A DNA stretch of 64,000 bases from the NCBI RefSeq assembly GCF_030209435.1, contig NZ_JARVRX010000020.1, positions 186,001 to 250,000 of the forward strand, written 5' to 3'. The DNA is from Mycolicibacterium sp. lyk4-40-TYG-92. Lineage in GTDB: Bacteria; Actinomycetota; Actinomycetes; Mycobacteriales; Mycobacteriaceae. This document shows, piece after piece, positions 15,103 to 24,520 of the stretch. Within the stretch, counting starts at the first letter, position 1. Each line of letters starts with the position of its first letter. The translations under genes were made by a program, and so were the position numbers. Under the pieces are notes generated by a model. That model saw nothing but the letters and a program-made list of their open reading frames with translations, was not told where the DNA came from and made no database searches.

Positions 15103-16481
15103 TGGACCAGTCCGTGCAGCAACGCCGCGACGCCGGCCGGGCCGCCCGCGACCGGCTGCCCCGGTCCGCCTTGGCCGACGTCCACCTCACCGCCGACCGC
15201 CCCGACCCGGTGGCCCTGCTGGAATCGCAGGCCACCTCGCGGATCGCCGAGCTCGTCCCGATCCGATACGGCCGGATGCTGACCTCGGCGCTGGCGTTCT
15301 ACCGCGGTGCGGCCCTGATCATGGCGTCTGATCTGGCGGCGGGCCCGCACACCGGGCTGGCAGCGCAACTGTGCGGCGACGCCCACCTGTGCAACTTCGG
15401 CCTGTTCGGCTCGCCCGAACGCAATCTGATCTTCGACGTCAACGACTTCGACGAAACCCTGCCCGGCCCCTGGGAATGGGACATCAAGCGCCTGGTGGCG
15501 AGTCTGGCAATCGCCGGACGGGACAACGGCTTTCAAGCCGAGGACCGCGCGGAGGTGGTTCGCAGCTGCGTCAACGGCTACCGCACCCGTATGCAGGAAC
15601 TGGCCGGGATGGGCGAACTGGAGGCGTGGTACACCCAGACGACCGTGGACGCGGAACTGCAGAACAGCGTCGACACCAAGTTCGCCCGCGAGATCCAGCA
15701 GACCGCGGCCAAGGCCCGTGCACACGACAGTCTCCAGGCCGTCGCGAAACTGACCGAGACGGTCGACGGCCAGAGCAGGCTCATCAGCCGTCCACCACTC
15801 GTGGTGCCCATCGAGGAACTCGTCGGCGCCGACCAGGCCCGTCAATACGAGCAGCAGATGACGCCGTTCATGCAGCGCTACCGCGACAGCCTCGAGGACA
15901 GCAGGCGGGTCCTCGTCGACCGCTTCCAGTACGTGACGATGGCGCGCAAGGTCGTCGGCGTCGGCAGTGTCGGTCTGCGGGCGTGGATCGTGTTGCTGAC
16001 CGGGCGCGACAGCGACGACCCGTTGTTGCTGCAGATGAAGGAGGCCCAACCTTCCGTCCTGGAGCGCTTCCTCGGACCCAGCCCGTATTCGAATGCCGCC
16101 CAACGGGTTTCAGTGGGACAGCGGCTGATGCAGGCCAGCAGCGACATTCTGCTGGGCTGGCTGCACGCCGTCGGGCCGGACGGCTACGAGGCGGACTACT
16201 ACGTCCGTCAGTTGCACGACTGGAAGGGCGCCGTGTCGGTGCAGACGTCGAGCCCGAAGCTGCTGGCCGACTACGGACGCGCCTGCGCCCACGCGTTGGC
16301 CCGGGCCCACTCCCGCACCGGCGACCGCATCGCGATCGCCGCCTACCTCGGGAGCAGCGACGCCGCCGATACGGCATTGGCCCGCTTCGCGGAGGCCTAC
16401 GCGGACCAGAACGCACGTGACTACGCGGCGTTGCGCGCCGCCGTCACTGCCGGACGGGTCACCGCAGAGTCCGACCTCTGA
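15102..16481 (+). CDS. DUF2252 domain-containing protein
   Basis: 459 residues, spanning the whole DUF2252 family: FYRGAALIMASDLAAGPHTGLAAQLCGDAHLCNFGLFGSPERNLIFDVNDFDETLPGPWEWDIKRLVASLAIAGRDNGF, then a long helical C-terminal half. The His/Asp-rich HLCNFG...DVNDFDET segment resembles aminoglycoside-kinase-like folds, which suggests but does not prove a phosphotransferase. The natural substrate is unknown. It is coupled to the VIT1 gene by a TGATG overlap and followed after 27 bp by DUF1003, so the three probably form one accessory operon. Confidence 0.85.
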   Translation: MDQSVQQRRDAGRAARDRLPRSALADVHLTADRPDPVALLESQATSRIAELVPIRYGRMLTSALAFYRGAALIMASDLAAGPHTGLAAQLCGDAHLCNFGLFGSPERNLIFDVNDFDETLPGPWEWDIKRLVASLAIAGRDNGFQAEDRAEVVRSCVNGYRTRMQELAGMGELEAWYTQTTVDAELQNSVDTKFAREIQQTAAKARAHDSLQAVAKLTETVDGQSRLISRPPLVVPIEELVGADQARQYEQQMTPFMQRYRDSLEDSRRVLVDRFQYVTMARKVVGVGSVGLRAWIVLLTGRDSDDPLLLQMKEAQPSVLERFLGPSPYSNAAQRVSVGQRLMQASSDILLGWLHAVGPDGYEADYYVRQLHDWKGAVSVQTSSPKLLADYGRACAHALARAHSRTGDRIAIAAYLGSSDAADTALARFAEAYADQNARDYAALRAAVTAGRVTAESDL

Positions 16482-16508
16482 CCCGCTGCCGTCGTGGACA
16501 ATTGGCGC

Positions 16509-16955
16509 ATGGACCGCCCTCACGAGGACCTCGCTCAACTGATCCAGCGCCGGCTGCGGGACGGAACAACCAGCCATCACCCCGTCGTCATCCAGCAGGC
16601 GATCAAGCGCAATCAGAGCCTGCAACTACGGGTGGCAGACCGGATCACCGCCTTCGCGGGTTCGATGAGCTTCGTCTACATCCATGCCGTGTTGTTCGCG
16701 GCGTGGATGATCTTCTTCGAACGCAACCCGTGGCCCACACTGACCCTCATGGTCTCCCTCGAGGCCATCTTCCTGTCGACGTTCGTGATGATCGGGCAGA
16801 ACCGGCAGGCCGAATTCCAGCACGTCAAGGCCGATCACGACTTCGAGACGCAGGAACTCGAACTCCGGACCAACACCGATCTGACCCGCCAAATCCACAC
16901 GCTCACAACGGAATTGCACCGCCGAATCATGGCGACAGGCGACGGCCCGAGTTAG
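16509..16955 (+). CDS. DUF1003 domain membrane protein
   Basis: 148 residues with two membrane segments (about residues 50-68 and 76-95) and the DUF1003 signatures: RVADRITAFAGSMSFVYIHAVLFAAWMIF, SLEAIFLSTFVMIGQNRQ and the charged FQHVKADHDFETQELEL that starts a coiled-coil-like tail. Function unknown. ATG 16509 was chosen; an in-frame GTG at 16494 is possible since neither has a good ribosome site. It is convergent with hemQ (16 bp between stops). Confidence 0.85.
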   Translation: MDRPHEDLAQLIQRRLRDGTTSHHPVVIQQAIKRNQSLQLRVADRITAFAGSMSFVYIHAVLFAAWMIFFERNPWPTLTLMVSLEAIFLSTFVMIGQNRQAEFQHVKADHDFETQELELRTNTDLTRQIHTLTTELHRRIMATGDGPS

Positions 16956-16971
16956 ACCTGCCAGCTCCGGG

Positions 16972-17673
16972 CTACGGCAGGTTCGCGACCAGCTGCTCGA
17001 TGCCGACCCGCGGACCGGTGAAGAACGGCGTCTCCTCGCGGACGTGGCGACGGGCGTCGGTGTAGCGCAGCTTCCACATCAGCTCGACGATGCGGGCCAG
17101 GTCCGGGCCTTCGAACGCGAGAATCCACTCGTAGTCGCCCAGCGAGAAGGCCGGCACGGTGTTGGCGCGGACATCGGGGTACTCACGGCCGGCCATGCCG
17201 TGCTCGACGAGCATCCGGCGGCGGTCCTCGTCGGGCAGCAGGTACCAGTCCAACGAACGCACGAACGGGTAGACGCAGACGTAGTCGCCGGGATCCTCGC
17301 CCGCGATGAACGCCGGCAGGTGGCTCTTGTTGAACTCGGCGGGACGGTGCAGGGCGACGACACTCCACACCGGTTCGGTTGCGGCACCCAGGGCGGTGCG
17401 CCGGAAGCCGGTGTAGGTGGCCTGCAAGTCCTCGACACGCTCGGCGTGGGTCCACATCATGAAGTCGGCGTCGGCCCGGAAGCCGGCGACGTCGTACAGC
17501 CCGCGGACCACGACGCCCGCGTCCTCTCGCTTCTTGAGGTAGGCAGCGGTATCCGCGGCGATGGCGGCCCGCGACTTCTCGTCCGCCGGCAGCTCGTCCG
17601 GCTGCACGGCGAAGACCGAGATCATCATGTACCGGGTCACCGCGTTGAGGGCGTCGTAGTCGAGCTTGGCCAT
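16972..17673 (-). CDS. hemQ: Coproheme decarboxylase HemQ/ChdC
   Basis: 233 residues, the usual length for the actinobacterial enzyme. Key residues line up: Tyr135 ([10 protein letters not shown]), His118 (NKSHLP) and the proximal heme ligand His158 ([10 protein letters not shown]). It catalyses the last step of the coproporphyrin-dependent pathway, decarboxylating iron-coproporphyrin III to heme b with hydrogen peroxide. The start at 17673 lies 4 bp after the hemY stop, so the genes are cotranscribed. It equals Rv2676c. Confidence 0.95.
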   Translation of the reverse strand: MAKLDYDALNAVTRYMMISVFAVQPDELPADEKSRAAIAADTAAYLKKREDAGVVVRGLYDVAGFRADADFMMWTHAERVEDLQATYTGFRRTALGAATEPVWSVVALHRPAEFNKSHLPAFIAGEDPGDYVCVYPFVRSLDWYLLPDEDRRRMLVEHGMAGREYPDVRANTVPAFSLGDYEWILAFEGPDLARIVELMWKLRYTDARRHVREETPFFTGPRVGIEQLVANLP

Positions 17674-17677
17674 GGCT

Positions 17678-19030
17678 CTATCGTGCCACGCGGGTACCGA
17701 GTACCTCTTGGGCCGCCCGGGTTCCGGACGCCACACACGCCGGCACCCCGATGCCGTCCAGATATCCACCCGCGACGGCCAGCCCCGAGGGCAGCCCCGC
17801 CCGCAGCTCGTCGACCAGTTCGAGGTGCCCCGGACCGTACTGCGGCATGGCGTCGATCCAGCGCTGCACCAGGTAGTCCACCGGCTCGGCGGTGATCCCG
17901 AACAGTGCCCGCAGGTCTTCCAGCGACCACGCCAGCAGCCGGTCGTCGCCGACGTTGCGGGCCAGATCGTCACCGAACCGGCCGTACGACAACCGCACCA
18001 GCTCGACGTTGCCGCCGCGCCCCCACTTGCGCGAGGTGAGGGTGATCGCCTTGGAGTGCAACGCTTCTCCCGCGGCCATCAGGACACCGGACTGCTGCGG
18101 CAGCGGGGTCCCGCCCGGCAGCGCGAGTGCGACCACCGCGGCCGAGGCGATCGGGATCAACCGCGCCATGGCCGCGCTGCCCGGTGCGACGTTCTCGAGC
18201 AGCTTGGCCACGCGCGGCGCCGGAAGCGCCAGCACCACAGCGTCGGCCGACCAGTGCTTGCCCTCGTCGTCACGCAGCTGCCAGCCGCAGCCCACCGGAG
18301 CCAGCCCCTCGATCCCGACCTGGGCCCACTGGGCACCGGTCCGCCGGACCAGTTCGTCGATCAGGACCGCGTACCCGCCGTCGACCGCGCCGAACACCGA
18401 CGCGGTCGTAGGCGGCGCCGCGGCCAGCACCGCGGCGACCGCGGCCGTCAGGCTCGGGGCACCGCGGTCCAGCGCGGCGGCCAATGCCGGGACCGCGCTA
18501 CGGATGCCGATGGTCTTCGCCGAACCGGCGTAGACGCCGGCCAGCAGCGGATCGACCGACCGGGTCACCACCTGGTTGCCGAACCGGTCGCCGACCAGTT
18601 GCGCGACGGTCGGGTCGGCATCGAGCTGCCAGGGCAGGGGCCGGGTCGGCTCGCTCGCGATCTGGGCGAGCGTCGCGTCGTCGACGAGTCCGCGCAGGTT
18701 GGCGCCGGGTCCGGGGATGCCTTGCATGGTGCCCTTGGGCATGGGGTGCAGGCGGCCGCCGCTGAAGATCAGCGGGCGGACGCCGGTGGTGCCGAGCTGG
18801 CGCAGGCCCAGTTCTTTCAGCAGCGATGTGACCTCGGGCCGACGGGCCACGAAGGCCTCGGCGCCGACGTCGAGGATCTGGCCGGCGAGCCGTTCGGTAC
18901 GGAGCACGCCACCCAGCCGGTCCGCCGGGTCGAAGACGGTGATGCGCGCCGACGGCTCTGCCTGGCGCAACCGGTACGCCGCAACCAGACCCGAAATGCC
19001 GCCGCCGACAACGCCATACGTCTTGCTCAT
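17678..19030 (-). CDS. hemY: Coproporphyrinogen III oxidase HemY
   Basis: 450 residues. The N-terminal FAD-binding Rossmann motif [17 protein letters not shown] (residues ~6-22) and the downstream [15 protein letters not shown] are typical of the HemG/HemY-type oxidases. The C terminus repeats a dinucleotide-site pattern ([21 protein letters not shown]). In Gram-positive bacteria this enzyme oxidises coproporphyrinogen III to coproporphyrin III, the substrate for ferrochelatase, consistent with hemQ next to it. It follows hemE by 8 bp. It equals Rv2677c. Confidence 0.94.
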   Translation of the reverse strand: MSKTYGVVGGGISGLVAAYRLRQAEPSARITVFDPADRLGGVLRTERLAGQILDVGAEAFVARRPEVTSLLKELGLRQLGTTGVRPLIFSGGRLHPMPKGTMQGIPGPGANLRGLVDDATLAQIASEPTRPLPWQLDADPTVAQLVGDRFGNQVVTRSVDPLLAGVYAGSAKTIGIRSAVPALAAALDRGAPSLTAAVAAVLAAAPPTTASVFGAVDGGYAVLIDELVRRTGAQWAQVGIEGLAPVGCGWQLRDDEGKHWSADAVVLALPAPRVAKLLENVAPGSAAMARLIPIASAAVVALALPGGTPLPQQSGVLMAAGEALHSKAITLTSRKWGRGGNVELVRLSYGRFGDDLARNVGDDRLLAWSLEDLRALFGITAEPVDYLVQRWIDAMPQYGPGHLELVDELRAGLPSGLAVAGGYLDGIGVPACVASGTRAAQEVLGTRVAR

Positions 19031-19038
19031 CTACCGAC

Positions 19039-20088
19039 TCACAACGAGTGGGCCAGCGCCACCGCTTCGGTGACCACACCGGGATCGGTCGACGGCAACA
19101 CCCCGTGGCCGAGGTTGAAGATGTGCCCGGCGGCACCGGCAGCGACGGCGCGGCGCCCGTCCGCGACCACCTGGCGGACGGCGTCGTCGACCACGCGCCA
19201 GCCGGCCAGCAGCACGACCGGATCGAGGTTGCCCTGCAGGGCCTTGCCCGGACCGACCCGGCCCGCGGCGTCGACGAGGTTGGTGCGCCAGTCCACGCCG
19301 ACGACCGTCGCGCCGGCTTCGCCCATGGCCCCCAGGAGCTCGGCGGTGCCGACGCCGAAGTGCGTCATCGGCACGCCTTCGTCTTTCAGCGACGCGAAGA
19401 TGCGGGAGCTGTGCGGCAGCACGTAGTCGCGGTAGTCCGCGAGCGACAGGGTGCCGGCCCAGGAGTCGAACAGCTGGATCGCGTCGACGCCGGCGGCCAG
19501 CTGCGCGCGCAGGAACTCGATGGTGAGGTCGGTCAGCTTGTCCATCAGGTCGTGCCACGTCGCGGACTCGCCGAGCATCATGGCCTTGGTCTTCTCGTGG
19601 TTCCGGCTCGGGCCGCCCTCCACCAGGTACGAAGCGAGTGTGAACGGCGCGCCGGCGAAACCGATCAGCGGCACGTCACCCAGTTCCTTGGTGAGCAGGC
19701 CGATGGCCTCCGCGACCGGCGCCACCTGATGGGGCTCGAGCGGCTTGATGCCCTCGACATCGTCCGGGGTGCGGATCGGGTGGGCGATCACCGGCCCGAC
19801 ATCCGGCACGATGTCCAGATCGATCCCGGCGGCCTTGAGCGGCACCACGATGTCCGAGAACAAGATGGCAGCGTCGACGCCGTGGCGGCGCACCGGCTGC
19901 ATGGTGATCTCGCAGACCAACTCGGGGTTGAAACACGCCGAGAGCATGGTGTGGGTGGCGCGCAGGGCGCGGTACTCGGGCAGGGACCGGCCCGCCTGCC
20001 GCATCATCCACACCGGGGTCCGGTCCGGGGTGCGGCCGGTGGCGGCAGCCAGATAGGGCGCATGCGGCAGTTCACGACGGGTGCTCAT
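19039..20088 (-). CDS. hemE: Uroporphyrinogen decarboxylase HemE
   Basis: 349 residues. The N-terminal signature [16 protein letters not shown] (arginines and the following aspartates handle substrate carboxylates) and the internal [17 protein letters not shown] are diagnostic. It decarboxylates uroporphyrinogen III to coproporphyrinogen III in the cytoplasm. The ATG at 20088 was chosen over 20112 because the conserved protein begins just after it. It is the first gene of the minus-strand hemE-hemY-hemQ operon and divergent from the DUF3000 gene. It equals Rv2678c. Confidence 0.96.
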   Translation of the reverse strand: MSTRRELPHAPYLAAATGRTPDRTPVWMMRQAGRSLPEYRALRATHTMLSACFNPELVCEITMQPVRRHGVDAAILFSDIVVPLKAAGIDLDIVPDVGPVIAHPIRTPDDVEGIKPLEPHQVAPVAEAIGLLTKELGDVPLIGFAGAPFTLASYLVEGGPSRNHEKTKAMMLGESATWHDLMDKLTDLTIEFLRAQLAAGVDAIQLFDSWAGTLSLADYRDYVLPHSSRIFASLKDEGVPMTHFGVGTAELLGAMGEAGATVVGVDWRTNLVDAAGRVGPGKALQGNLDPVVLLAGWRVVDDAVRQVVADGRRAVAAGAAGHIFNLGHGVLPSTDPGVVTEAVALAHSL

Positions 20089-20167
20089 CACTGCTAATGC
20101 TGCCATGTCCACATCGGCCGCTTATACCCTGTCGGGCAGCCAAATGTCGGGCTATCGGCGCGCCTGC

Positions 20168-20196
20168 TTACGCGACCGGCCAGATCGGGCTAGCGT
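20168..20196 (+). promoter_or_regulatory. Candidate leaderless promoter of the DUF3000 gene
   Basis: TTACGC (20168-20173), 17 bp, then TAGCGT (20191-20196) end 8 nt before the GTG at 20205. There is no ribosome site, so a leaderless transcript fits and supports that start. Confidence 0.4.
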
Positions 20197-20204
20197 CCCA
20201 GAAT

Positions 20205-20786
20205 GTGACCTCCGCCGAGCCGGCCCAGTTCCGCACTGCTGTTGCGGCAATGAACGCCGCCACCGTGCGCCAGGAGATCGAACTCGGCCCGATCCGTCCG
20301 CCGCAGCGGCTGGCTCCCTTCAGCTACGCGCTCGGCGCAGAGGTGCGTCATCCCGACACCTCCGTCGTCCCGGAAAGCTCGGAGGGCGACGCCTTCGGAC
20401 GTCTGATCCTGCTGCACGATCCCGAAGGTGCTGAAGCCTGGGACGGCACCATGCGTCTCGTCGCCTACATCCAGGCCGATCTGGACTCCACCGAGGCCGT
20501 CGACCCGTTGCTGCCCGAGGTGGCGTGGAGCTGGCTGGTCGACGCGCTCGAGTCGCACGCCGACGGCGTCACCGCGCTCGGCGGCACCGTCACCGCGACG
20601 ACATCCGTCCGCTACGGCGACATCTCCGGCCCGCCGCGCGCGCACCAGCTGGAGCTGCGGGCGTCGTGGACCGCGACGTCACTCGAGCTGGGACCGCACG
20701 TGCAGGCCTTCTGCGAGGTGCTCGAGCACGCCGCCGGACTGCCGCCTGCCGGCGTGACCGATCTGGGTTCGCGCACGCGCGCGTGA
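20205..20786 (+). CDS. DUF3000 domain-containing protein
   Basis: 193 residues, filling the DUF3000 family found next to ribonuclease D genes in actinobacteria: LGPIRPPQRLAPFSYALGAEV, GRLILLHDPEGAEAWDGTMRLVAYIQADL and SWLVDALESH. The function is unknown; it looks like a compact alpha/beta domain with no obvious catalytic residues. The GTG at 20205 is supported by the -10-like TAGCGT 8 nt before it. It precedes the RNase D gene by 4 bp and is almost certainly cotranscribed. It matches the place of Rv2680. Confidence 0.82.
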   Translation: MTSAEPAQFRTAVAAMNAATVRQEIELGPIRPPQRLAPFSYALGAEVRHPDTSVVPESSEGDAFGRLILLHDPEGAEAWDGTMRLVAYIQADLDSTEAVDPLLPEVAWSWLVDALESHADGVTALGGTVTATTSVRYGDISGPPRAHQLELRASWTATSLELGPHVQAFCEVLEHAAGLPPAGVTDLGSRTRA

Positions 20787-20790
20787 CCGC

Positions 20791-22026
20791 ATGACTGACG
20801 CTGATCCGGTCGAGACGTCTGACGACGATCCCGACGTCACTCCCCTGCTGGCGCCCGCCGACGGCGTGCCGCCCGTTGCCGTCTATGCGAGCGACATCGC
20901 CCGCGCCGGTGAGCTTCTGGCATCCGGGCACGGCGCGTTCGCGATCGATGCCGAGCGGGCGTCGGGCTTCCGATACTCCAACCGGGCCTACCTGATCCAG
21001 ATTCGGCGCGCGGGCGCCGGCACGGTGCTGATCGACCCCGTCAGCCACGGCATCGACCCGGTGAAAGCGCTAGCGCCGGTGGCCGAGGTCGTGAATACCG
21101 AGGAATGGATTCTGCACGCGGCCGACCAGGACCTGCCGTGCCTGGCCGAGCTGGGCATGACGCCGCCGTCGCTGTACGACACCGAACTGGGCGGCCGGCT
21201 GGCCGGCTACGACCGGGTGAACCTGGCGGCCATGGTGCAGCGGTTGTTGGGGCTTGGGTTGAAGAAGGGCCACGGCGCCGCCGACTGGTCCAAGCGGCCG
21301 CTGCCCGCGGACTGGCTGAACTACGCGGCGCTGGACGTCGAGGTGCTGCTGGAATTGCGCGCCGCGGTGGCCGCGGAACTCGAGTCGCAGGGCAAAACCG
21401 AATGGGCCGCACAGGAATTCGAGTACATGCGGACCGCCGAGCCAACCCCGACCCGGCGCGACCGCTGGCGGCGGACGTCGGGCATCCACAAGGTCCGCAA
21501 CGGCCAGACGCTGGCGGCCGTGCGCGAGCTGTGGCAGACGCGTGACCTGATCGCGCAGCGGCGGGACATCGCGCCCGGCCGCATCCTGCCCGATTCGGCG
21601 ATCATCGCGGCGGCCGTCGCGAATCCGGACACCATCGAAAAGCTCACGGCACTGCCGATTTTCGGCGGCTCGCGGCAGAAGCGCAGTGCCCAGGTGTGGC
21701 TCGACGCGCTAGCCCGGGCCCGCGAGGCCGACCCGCCGGCATCCGAGCCCAGCAACGGGCTGCCGCCACCCGCGCGGTGGTCGCGCCGCAAGCCCGAGGC
21801 ATTCGAACGGCTGGAGGCCTGCCGTAGTGGGCTGACGCTACTGTCCGAAAAGGTGTCGGTCCCGACCGAGAATCTGCTGACGCCGGAGACCGTGCGGCGG
21901 CTGTGCTGGGACTGGCAGCCGGTTCCCGACGTCGCCGCTGCGGTCGACGAGTTCCTGGCCACCGCGGGCGCCCGGCCGTGGCAGCGGGAGCTGTGCGGGC
22001 CGGTGCTGGTCGCTGCTTTGGGTTGA
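20791..22026 (+). CDS. Ribonuclease D-like 3'-5' exonuclease with HRDC domain
   Basis: 411 residues. The DEDD exonuclease core has AIDAERASGFRYSNRAYLIQI (Asp/Glu of ExoI), HAADQDLPCLAELG (ExoII) and NYAALDVEVLLELR (ExoIII, DEDDy type with Tyr). An HRDC-like helical domain follows (about residues 220-310), then a C-terminal helical region. Ribonuclease D trims the 3' ends of tRNAs and other stable RNAs. It equals Rv2681. A palindromic terminator-like element follows at 22073. Confidence 0.92.
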   Translation: MTDADPVETSDDDPDVTPLLAPADGVPPVAVYASDIARAGELLASGHGAFAIDAERASGFRYSNRAYLIQIRRAGAGTVLIDPVSHGIDPVKALAPVAEVVNTEEWILHAADQDLPCLAELGMTPPSLYDTELGGRLAGYDRVNLAAMVQRLLGLGLKKGHGAADWSKRPLPADWLNYAALDVEVLLELRAAVAAELESQGKTEWAAQEFEYMRTAEPTPTRRDRWRRTSGIHKVRNGQTLAAVRELWQTRDLIAQRRDIAPGRILPDSAIIAAAVANPDTIEKLTALPIFGGSRQKRSAQVWLDALARAREADPPASEPSNGLPPPARWSRRKPEAFERLEACRSGLTLLSEKVSVPTENLLTPETVRRLCWDWQPVPDVAAAVDEFLATAGARPWQRELCGPVLVAALG

Positions 22027-22072
22027 CCCTGCAACGAGGGCGCGAAAGTTCGAGTGGATTGCGCCGCCAGCT

Positions 22073-22113
22073 CAGGATCAACGCGGGTCCGGCTCAGCTC
22101 AGCGTTGATCCTG
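22073..22113. terminator. Bidirectional terminator-like hairpin
   Basis: Perfect 12-bp arms (22073-22084 and 22102-22113, CAGGATCAACGC and its complement) with a 17-nt loop lie between two convergent genes. Neither side has a strong T run. Confidence 0.55.
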
Positions 22114-22140
22114 TATCCACGGTCACTCGGGCTCACCTGA

Positions 22141-22593
22141 TCAAGGCGACCCGATCGCGGGGACAGTGTCGCGCGGATGGGCGTCCTGATAGCCGGGGCA
22201 GGCGGTCTGGATTTTGAAGGTGTGCCATTGGGACTCACCACGGTTCGGCGGCATCCGCCCGCTGACGGTGTAGGTGTCGTCGACCTTGATGCCGGTGATC
22301 TCCTGCGGGTCGGCGATGAATCCCGTCGCGTCGCCGTCGCGCAGCCCGACCTTCTGGACGACGATGCGGCCGATCTGCGTGAGTTGAATCCGGACCAGTT
22401 GACCCGACTTGCCCTGCGCCAGGATGACCAGGCCTCCCCCGGCCGGCTGCCGCGTACAGACGACCTTGCCGGAGTCGATGGTGTGCGGTTCCCCGTCGAA
22501 GACGATCGACGTGACGGTCGGCGTCCCGGATTCGCATGCGCTGATCAAGAGGACGGCCAGCAGCGCCACCAGATCCGGGCGGTGGACGCGCAT
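22141..22593 (-). CDS. Lipoprotein of the LpqH (19-kDa antigen) family
   Basis: 150 residues. The signal peptide ends in the lipobox ISAC at about residue 19. The mature part has the family layout: a GTPTVTSIVFDGEP start, a cysteine (KVVCTRQ), a strand-rich core with LVILAQGKSGQLVRIQL, and a closing YTVSGRMPPNR...FKIQTAC with the second cysteine. LpqH-type proteins are surface lipoproteins known as TLR2 agonists; their cellular job is unclear. ATG 22593 begins the basic n-region. The divergent-looking hydrolase gene next to it is also on the minus strand. Confidence 0.8.
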   Translation of the reverse strand: MRVHRPDLVALLAVLLISACESGTPTVTSIVFDGEPHTIDSGKVVCTRQPAGGGLVILAQGKSGQLVRIQLTQIGRIVVQKVGLRDGDATGFIADPQEITGIKVDDTYTVSGRMPPNRGESQWHTFKIQTACPGYQDAHPRDTVPAIGSP

Positions 22594-22634
22594 ACCGCAA
22601 GTGAACCAGCTGAGTCCGGGTTGCGCGCGTGTAA

Positions 22635-23564
22635 TCAGCGGTGGTCGATGGGCCGCCACAGCATCGGGGTGACAAACTCCAGGAAGTGCTCGAGCACCGC
22701 GTCGGGCGCCTCGATCTGCGGCCAGTGCGCGATGTCGTCGGCCAGCATCACGATGTCCGGGTTCGGGATCACCTCCCGGTAGCGCTTGGCCATGTGGGCG
22801 CCCGAGTTGGGGTCGGACGGGCCGTCGATGAGCCGCATCGGAATGGTGGTCTCACGCATGGCGCGCACCCAGCGGTTGCGGTAGGTATAGCGGTCGTTGA
22901 TGAAACGGCCGACCTGGTGCATGACCTTCTTGCCGTCGTTGTAGTCGAGGATTTCGTGGAACTTGTCCATCAATTCCTTCGACGGCTTGGTGTTGACGCC
23001 GAACATCTCGTTGATCGTCGGGTCGGCCAGGCGCCGTGACAGCGGGCTGCCCTGCAGCGGACGCATGATGTCACCCAACGGAGTTTGCGACATCGCCTTC
23101 TGCAGCAGGCGCGGAGTGTAGGACTCGACGAACAGCCCGCCATTGAGCCAGGTGATCGATTCGATGTTCAGATTGCCGTACGACGGATCACCAAAGTGGT
23201 TGCGGGCCAGCAATTCCTGGCACACCGAGTCGCCCAGGTCGTGGGCCAGGATGTGGACCGCCTGCACGCCGAGGTGTGCCAGCAGTGCCTCGTGCACATC
23301 GGCATGGTCGTGAATCGAGTACTGGTACGCGGACGGCTTGGCGGAGAACCCCATGCCGATCATGTCCGGCGCGATCACCGTGAACTTCTCGGTGAGCGTC
23401 GGCCAGATCAGTGACCAGTCCCAGGAATTGAACGGGTAGCCGTGGATGAGCAGCAGCACCGGACCGGTGCCGAGCTGCAGGCCGTCTCGACGGTAGAAGA
23501 TGTCGAATCCGAGGTAGTCGAAGTACGCGCCGGCGGACTTCCAGGCTTCGAGTTCGTCGTGCAT
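22635..23564 (-). CDS. Alpha/beta hydrolase, MEST/epoxide-hydrolase-like with Asp nucleophile
   Basis: 309 residues. The oxyanion loop is LLLIHGYPFNSWDWS; the nucleophile elbow reads HILAHDLGDSVCQEL, with aspartate rather than serine, as in epoxide hydrolases and haloalkane dehalogenases and in the MEST-like group. A cap domain follows (about residues 130-220), and the catalytic His is likely in DDIAHWPQIEAP. The substrate is unknown. It lies between the lipoprotein gene and a divergent membrane-protein gene; this block is not part of the M. tuberculosis order I recognise. Confidence 0.82.
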   Translation of the reverse strand: MHDELEAWKSAGAYFDYLGFDIFYRRDGLQLGTGPVLLLIHGYPFNSWDWSLIWPTLTEKFTVIAPDMIGMGFSAKPSAYQYSIHDHADVHEALLAHLGVQAVHILAHDLGDSVCQELLARNHFGDPSYGNLNIESITWLNGGLFVESYTPRLLQKAMSQTPLGDIMRPLQGSPLSRRLADPTINEMFGVNTKPSKELMDKFHEILDYNDGKKVMHQVGRFINDRYTYRNRWVRAMRETTIPMRLIDGPSDPNSGAHMAKRYREVIPNPDIVMLADDIAHWPQIEAPDAVLEHFLEFVTPMLWRPIDHR

Positions 23565-23671
23565 GGGTTGAGCGTAAGCCGCGGACAGTCTGACGTCTCC
23601 GCACCGCGTCAGCCTGGGATGTTGGCGCGCCGACCTACCATTGACAGCATTGAACGGAGAAGGACATCGGG

Positions 23672-24520
23672 ATGGTTCGGCTGCTGCTAGTGCTCGGCGT
23701 CGTCGCGGTCATTCTCGCTGTCATCATGATCCTCGGCGGCGCCGCGCTCGGGGCGGTCTTCACCGCTGACCGGAAGTCGACGCGCCACATGTCGGCCATG
23801 ACACGGGCCTGGCTGCTGTGCATCGCCATGGTCCTCCTGGTCGGTATCGCGACGGAGGGCATCCTGCTTCTGCCCGCCATGGGCATCGCCGCCATCGGGT
23901 TGTTGATCACGCACATTGTGATCGACAGCCGCGCCTCCAGGACCCCGCGTGCACCGTCGACTCAGGAGCTGGAACGCGCCCGGCTTGTCGAAGAGTTCGG
24001 AGCCGATGGTGTCGAGCTGCTCGACGGCGCGCAGGTCGCCATCGACCGGATCGAACGGTCGGAAGCCGCAACCGGTGGTTGGCTCGGTAACGACCTCGAC
24101 TTCGCCGGCGACCTGACGACGATCCGCGAAAACTGCCGCGCCACAAAGGAACTCAGGGGGCTGATCACAGAGCTCAGCGACCTCGCCGAACCCGATTCAG
24201 ACGATCTGGCAATGCTGGAGGATGCGCGATCGAAGGCGCGGCGACTGGAAGTCGCGTCCCGGCAGCGAGTCGACGACCTGCGGACGTGTGCGGACAAGGC
24301 CGAGGAGATCGACCGGTCGCTGCGTGACGACCGCGCCCGGGCCGCGCTCGCCGAGAAGCGCGAGGACGTCCGAAGTCGGATGTCCGCCAGGTTGTACGGG
24401 GTCGAGGTCACGCCGCCCCAGGCGCCGTCGTCGTCGGTGGACAAGATCACGGCCCTGGCCGCGGCGTACGCGGAGATCCGGGGCAAGATCGACGGCGGGG
24501 GCGAGGACCGTTTCGCATGA
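23672..24520 (+). CDS. Membrane-anchored coiled-coil protein of unknown function
   Basis: 282 residues. Three hydrophobic segments (about residues 3-30, 44-64 and 64-84) are followed by a long charged helical region (residues ~95-235) rich in Glu, Arg and Leu (ELERARLVEEFG, RVDDLRTCADKAEEIDRSLRDD), probably coiled coil facing the cytoplasm. I recognise no family. AAGGA precedes the ATG at good spacing. It overlaps the next gene by 4 bp (ATGA), so the two form a pair. Confidence 0.7.
   Translation: MVRLLLVLGVVAVILAVIMILGGAALGAVFTADRKSTRHMSAMTRAWLLCIAMVLLVGIATEGILLLPAMGIAAIGLLITHIVIDSRASRTPRAPSTQELERARLVEEFGADGVELLDGAQVAIDRIERSEAATGGWLGNDLDFAGDLTTIRENCRATKELRGLITELSDLAEPDSDDLAMLEDARSKARRLEVASRQRVDDLRTCADKAEEIDRSLRDDRARAALAEKREDVRSRMSARLYGVEVTPPQAPSSSVDKITALAAAYAEIRGKIDGGGEDRFA

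Noticed and set aside
16900-20100. Search for IdeR iron boxes near the heme genes and the VIT1 operon
   Set aside because: No sequence resembling the TTAGGTTAGGCTAACCTAA consensus was found by eye, so iron control through IdeR is not claimed.
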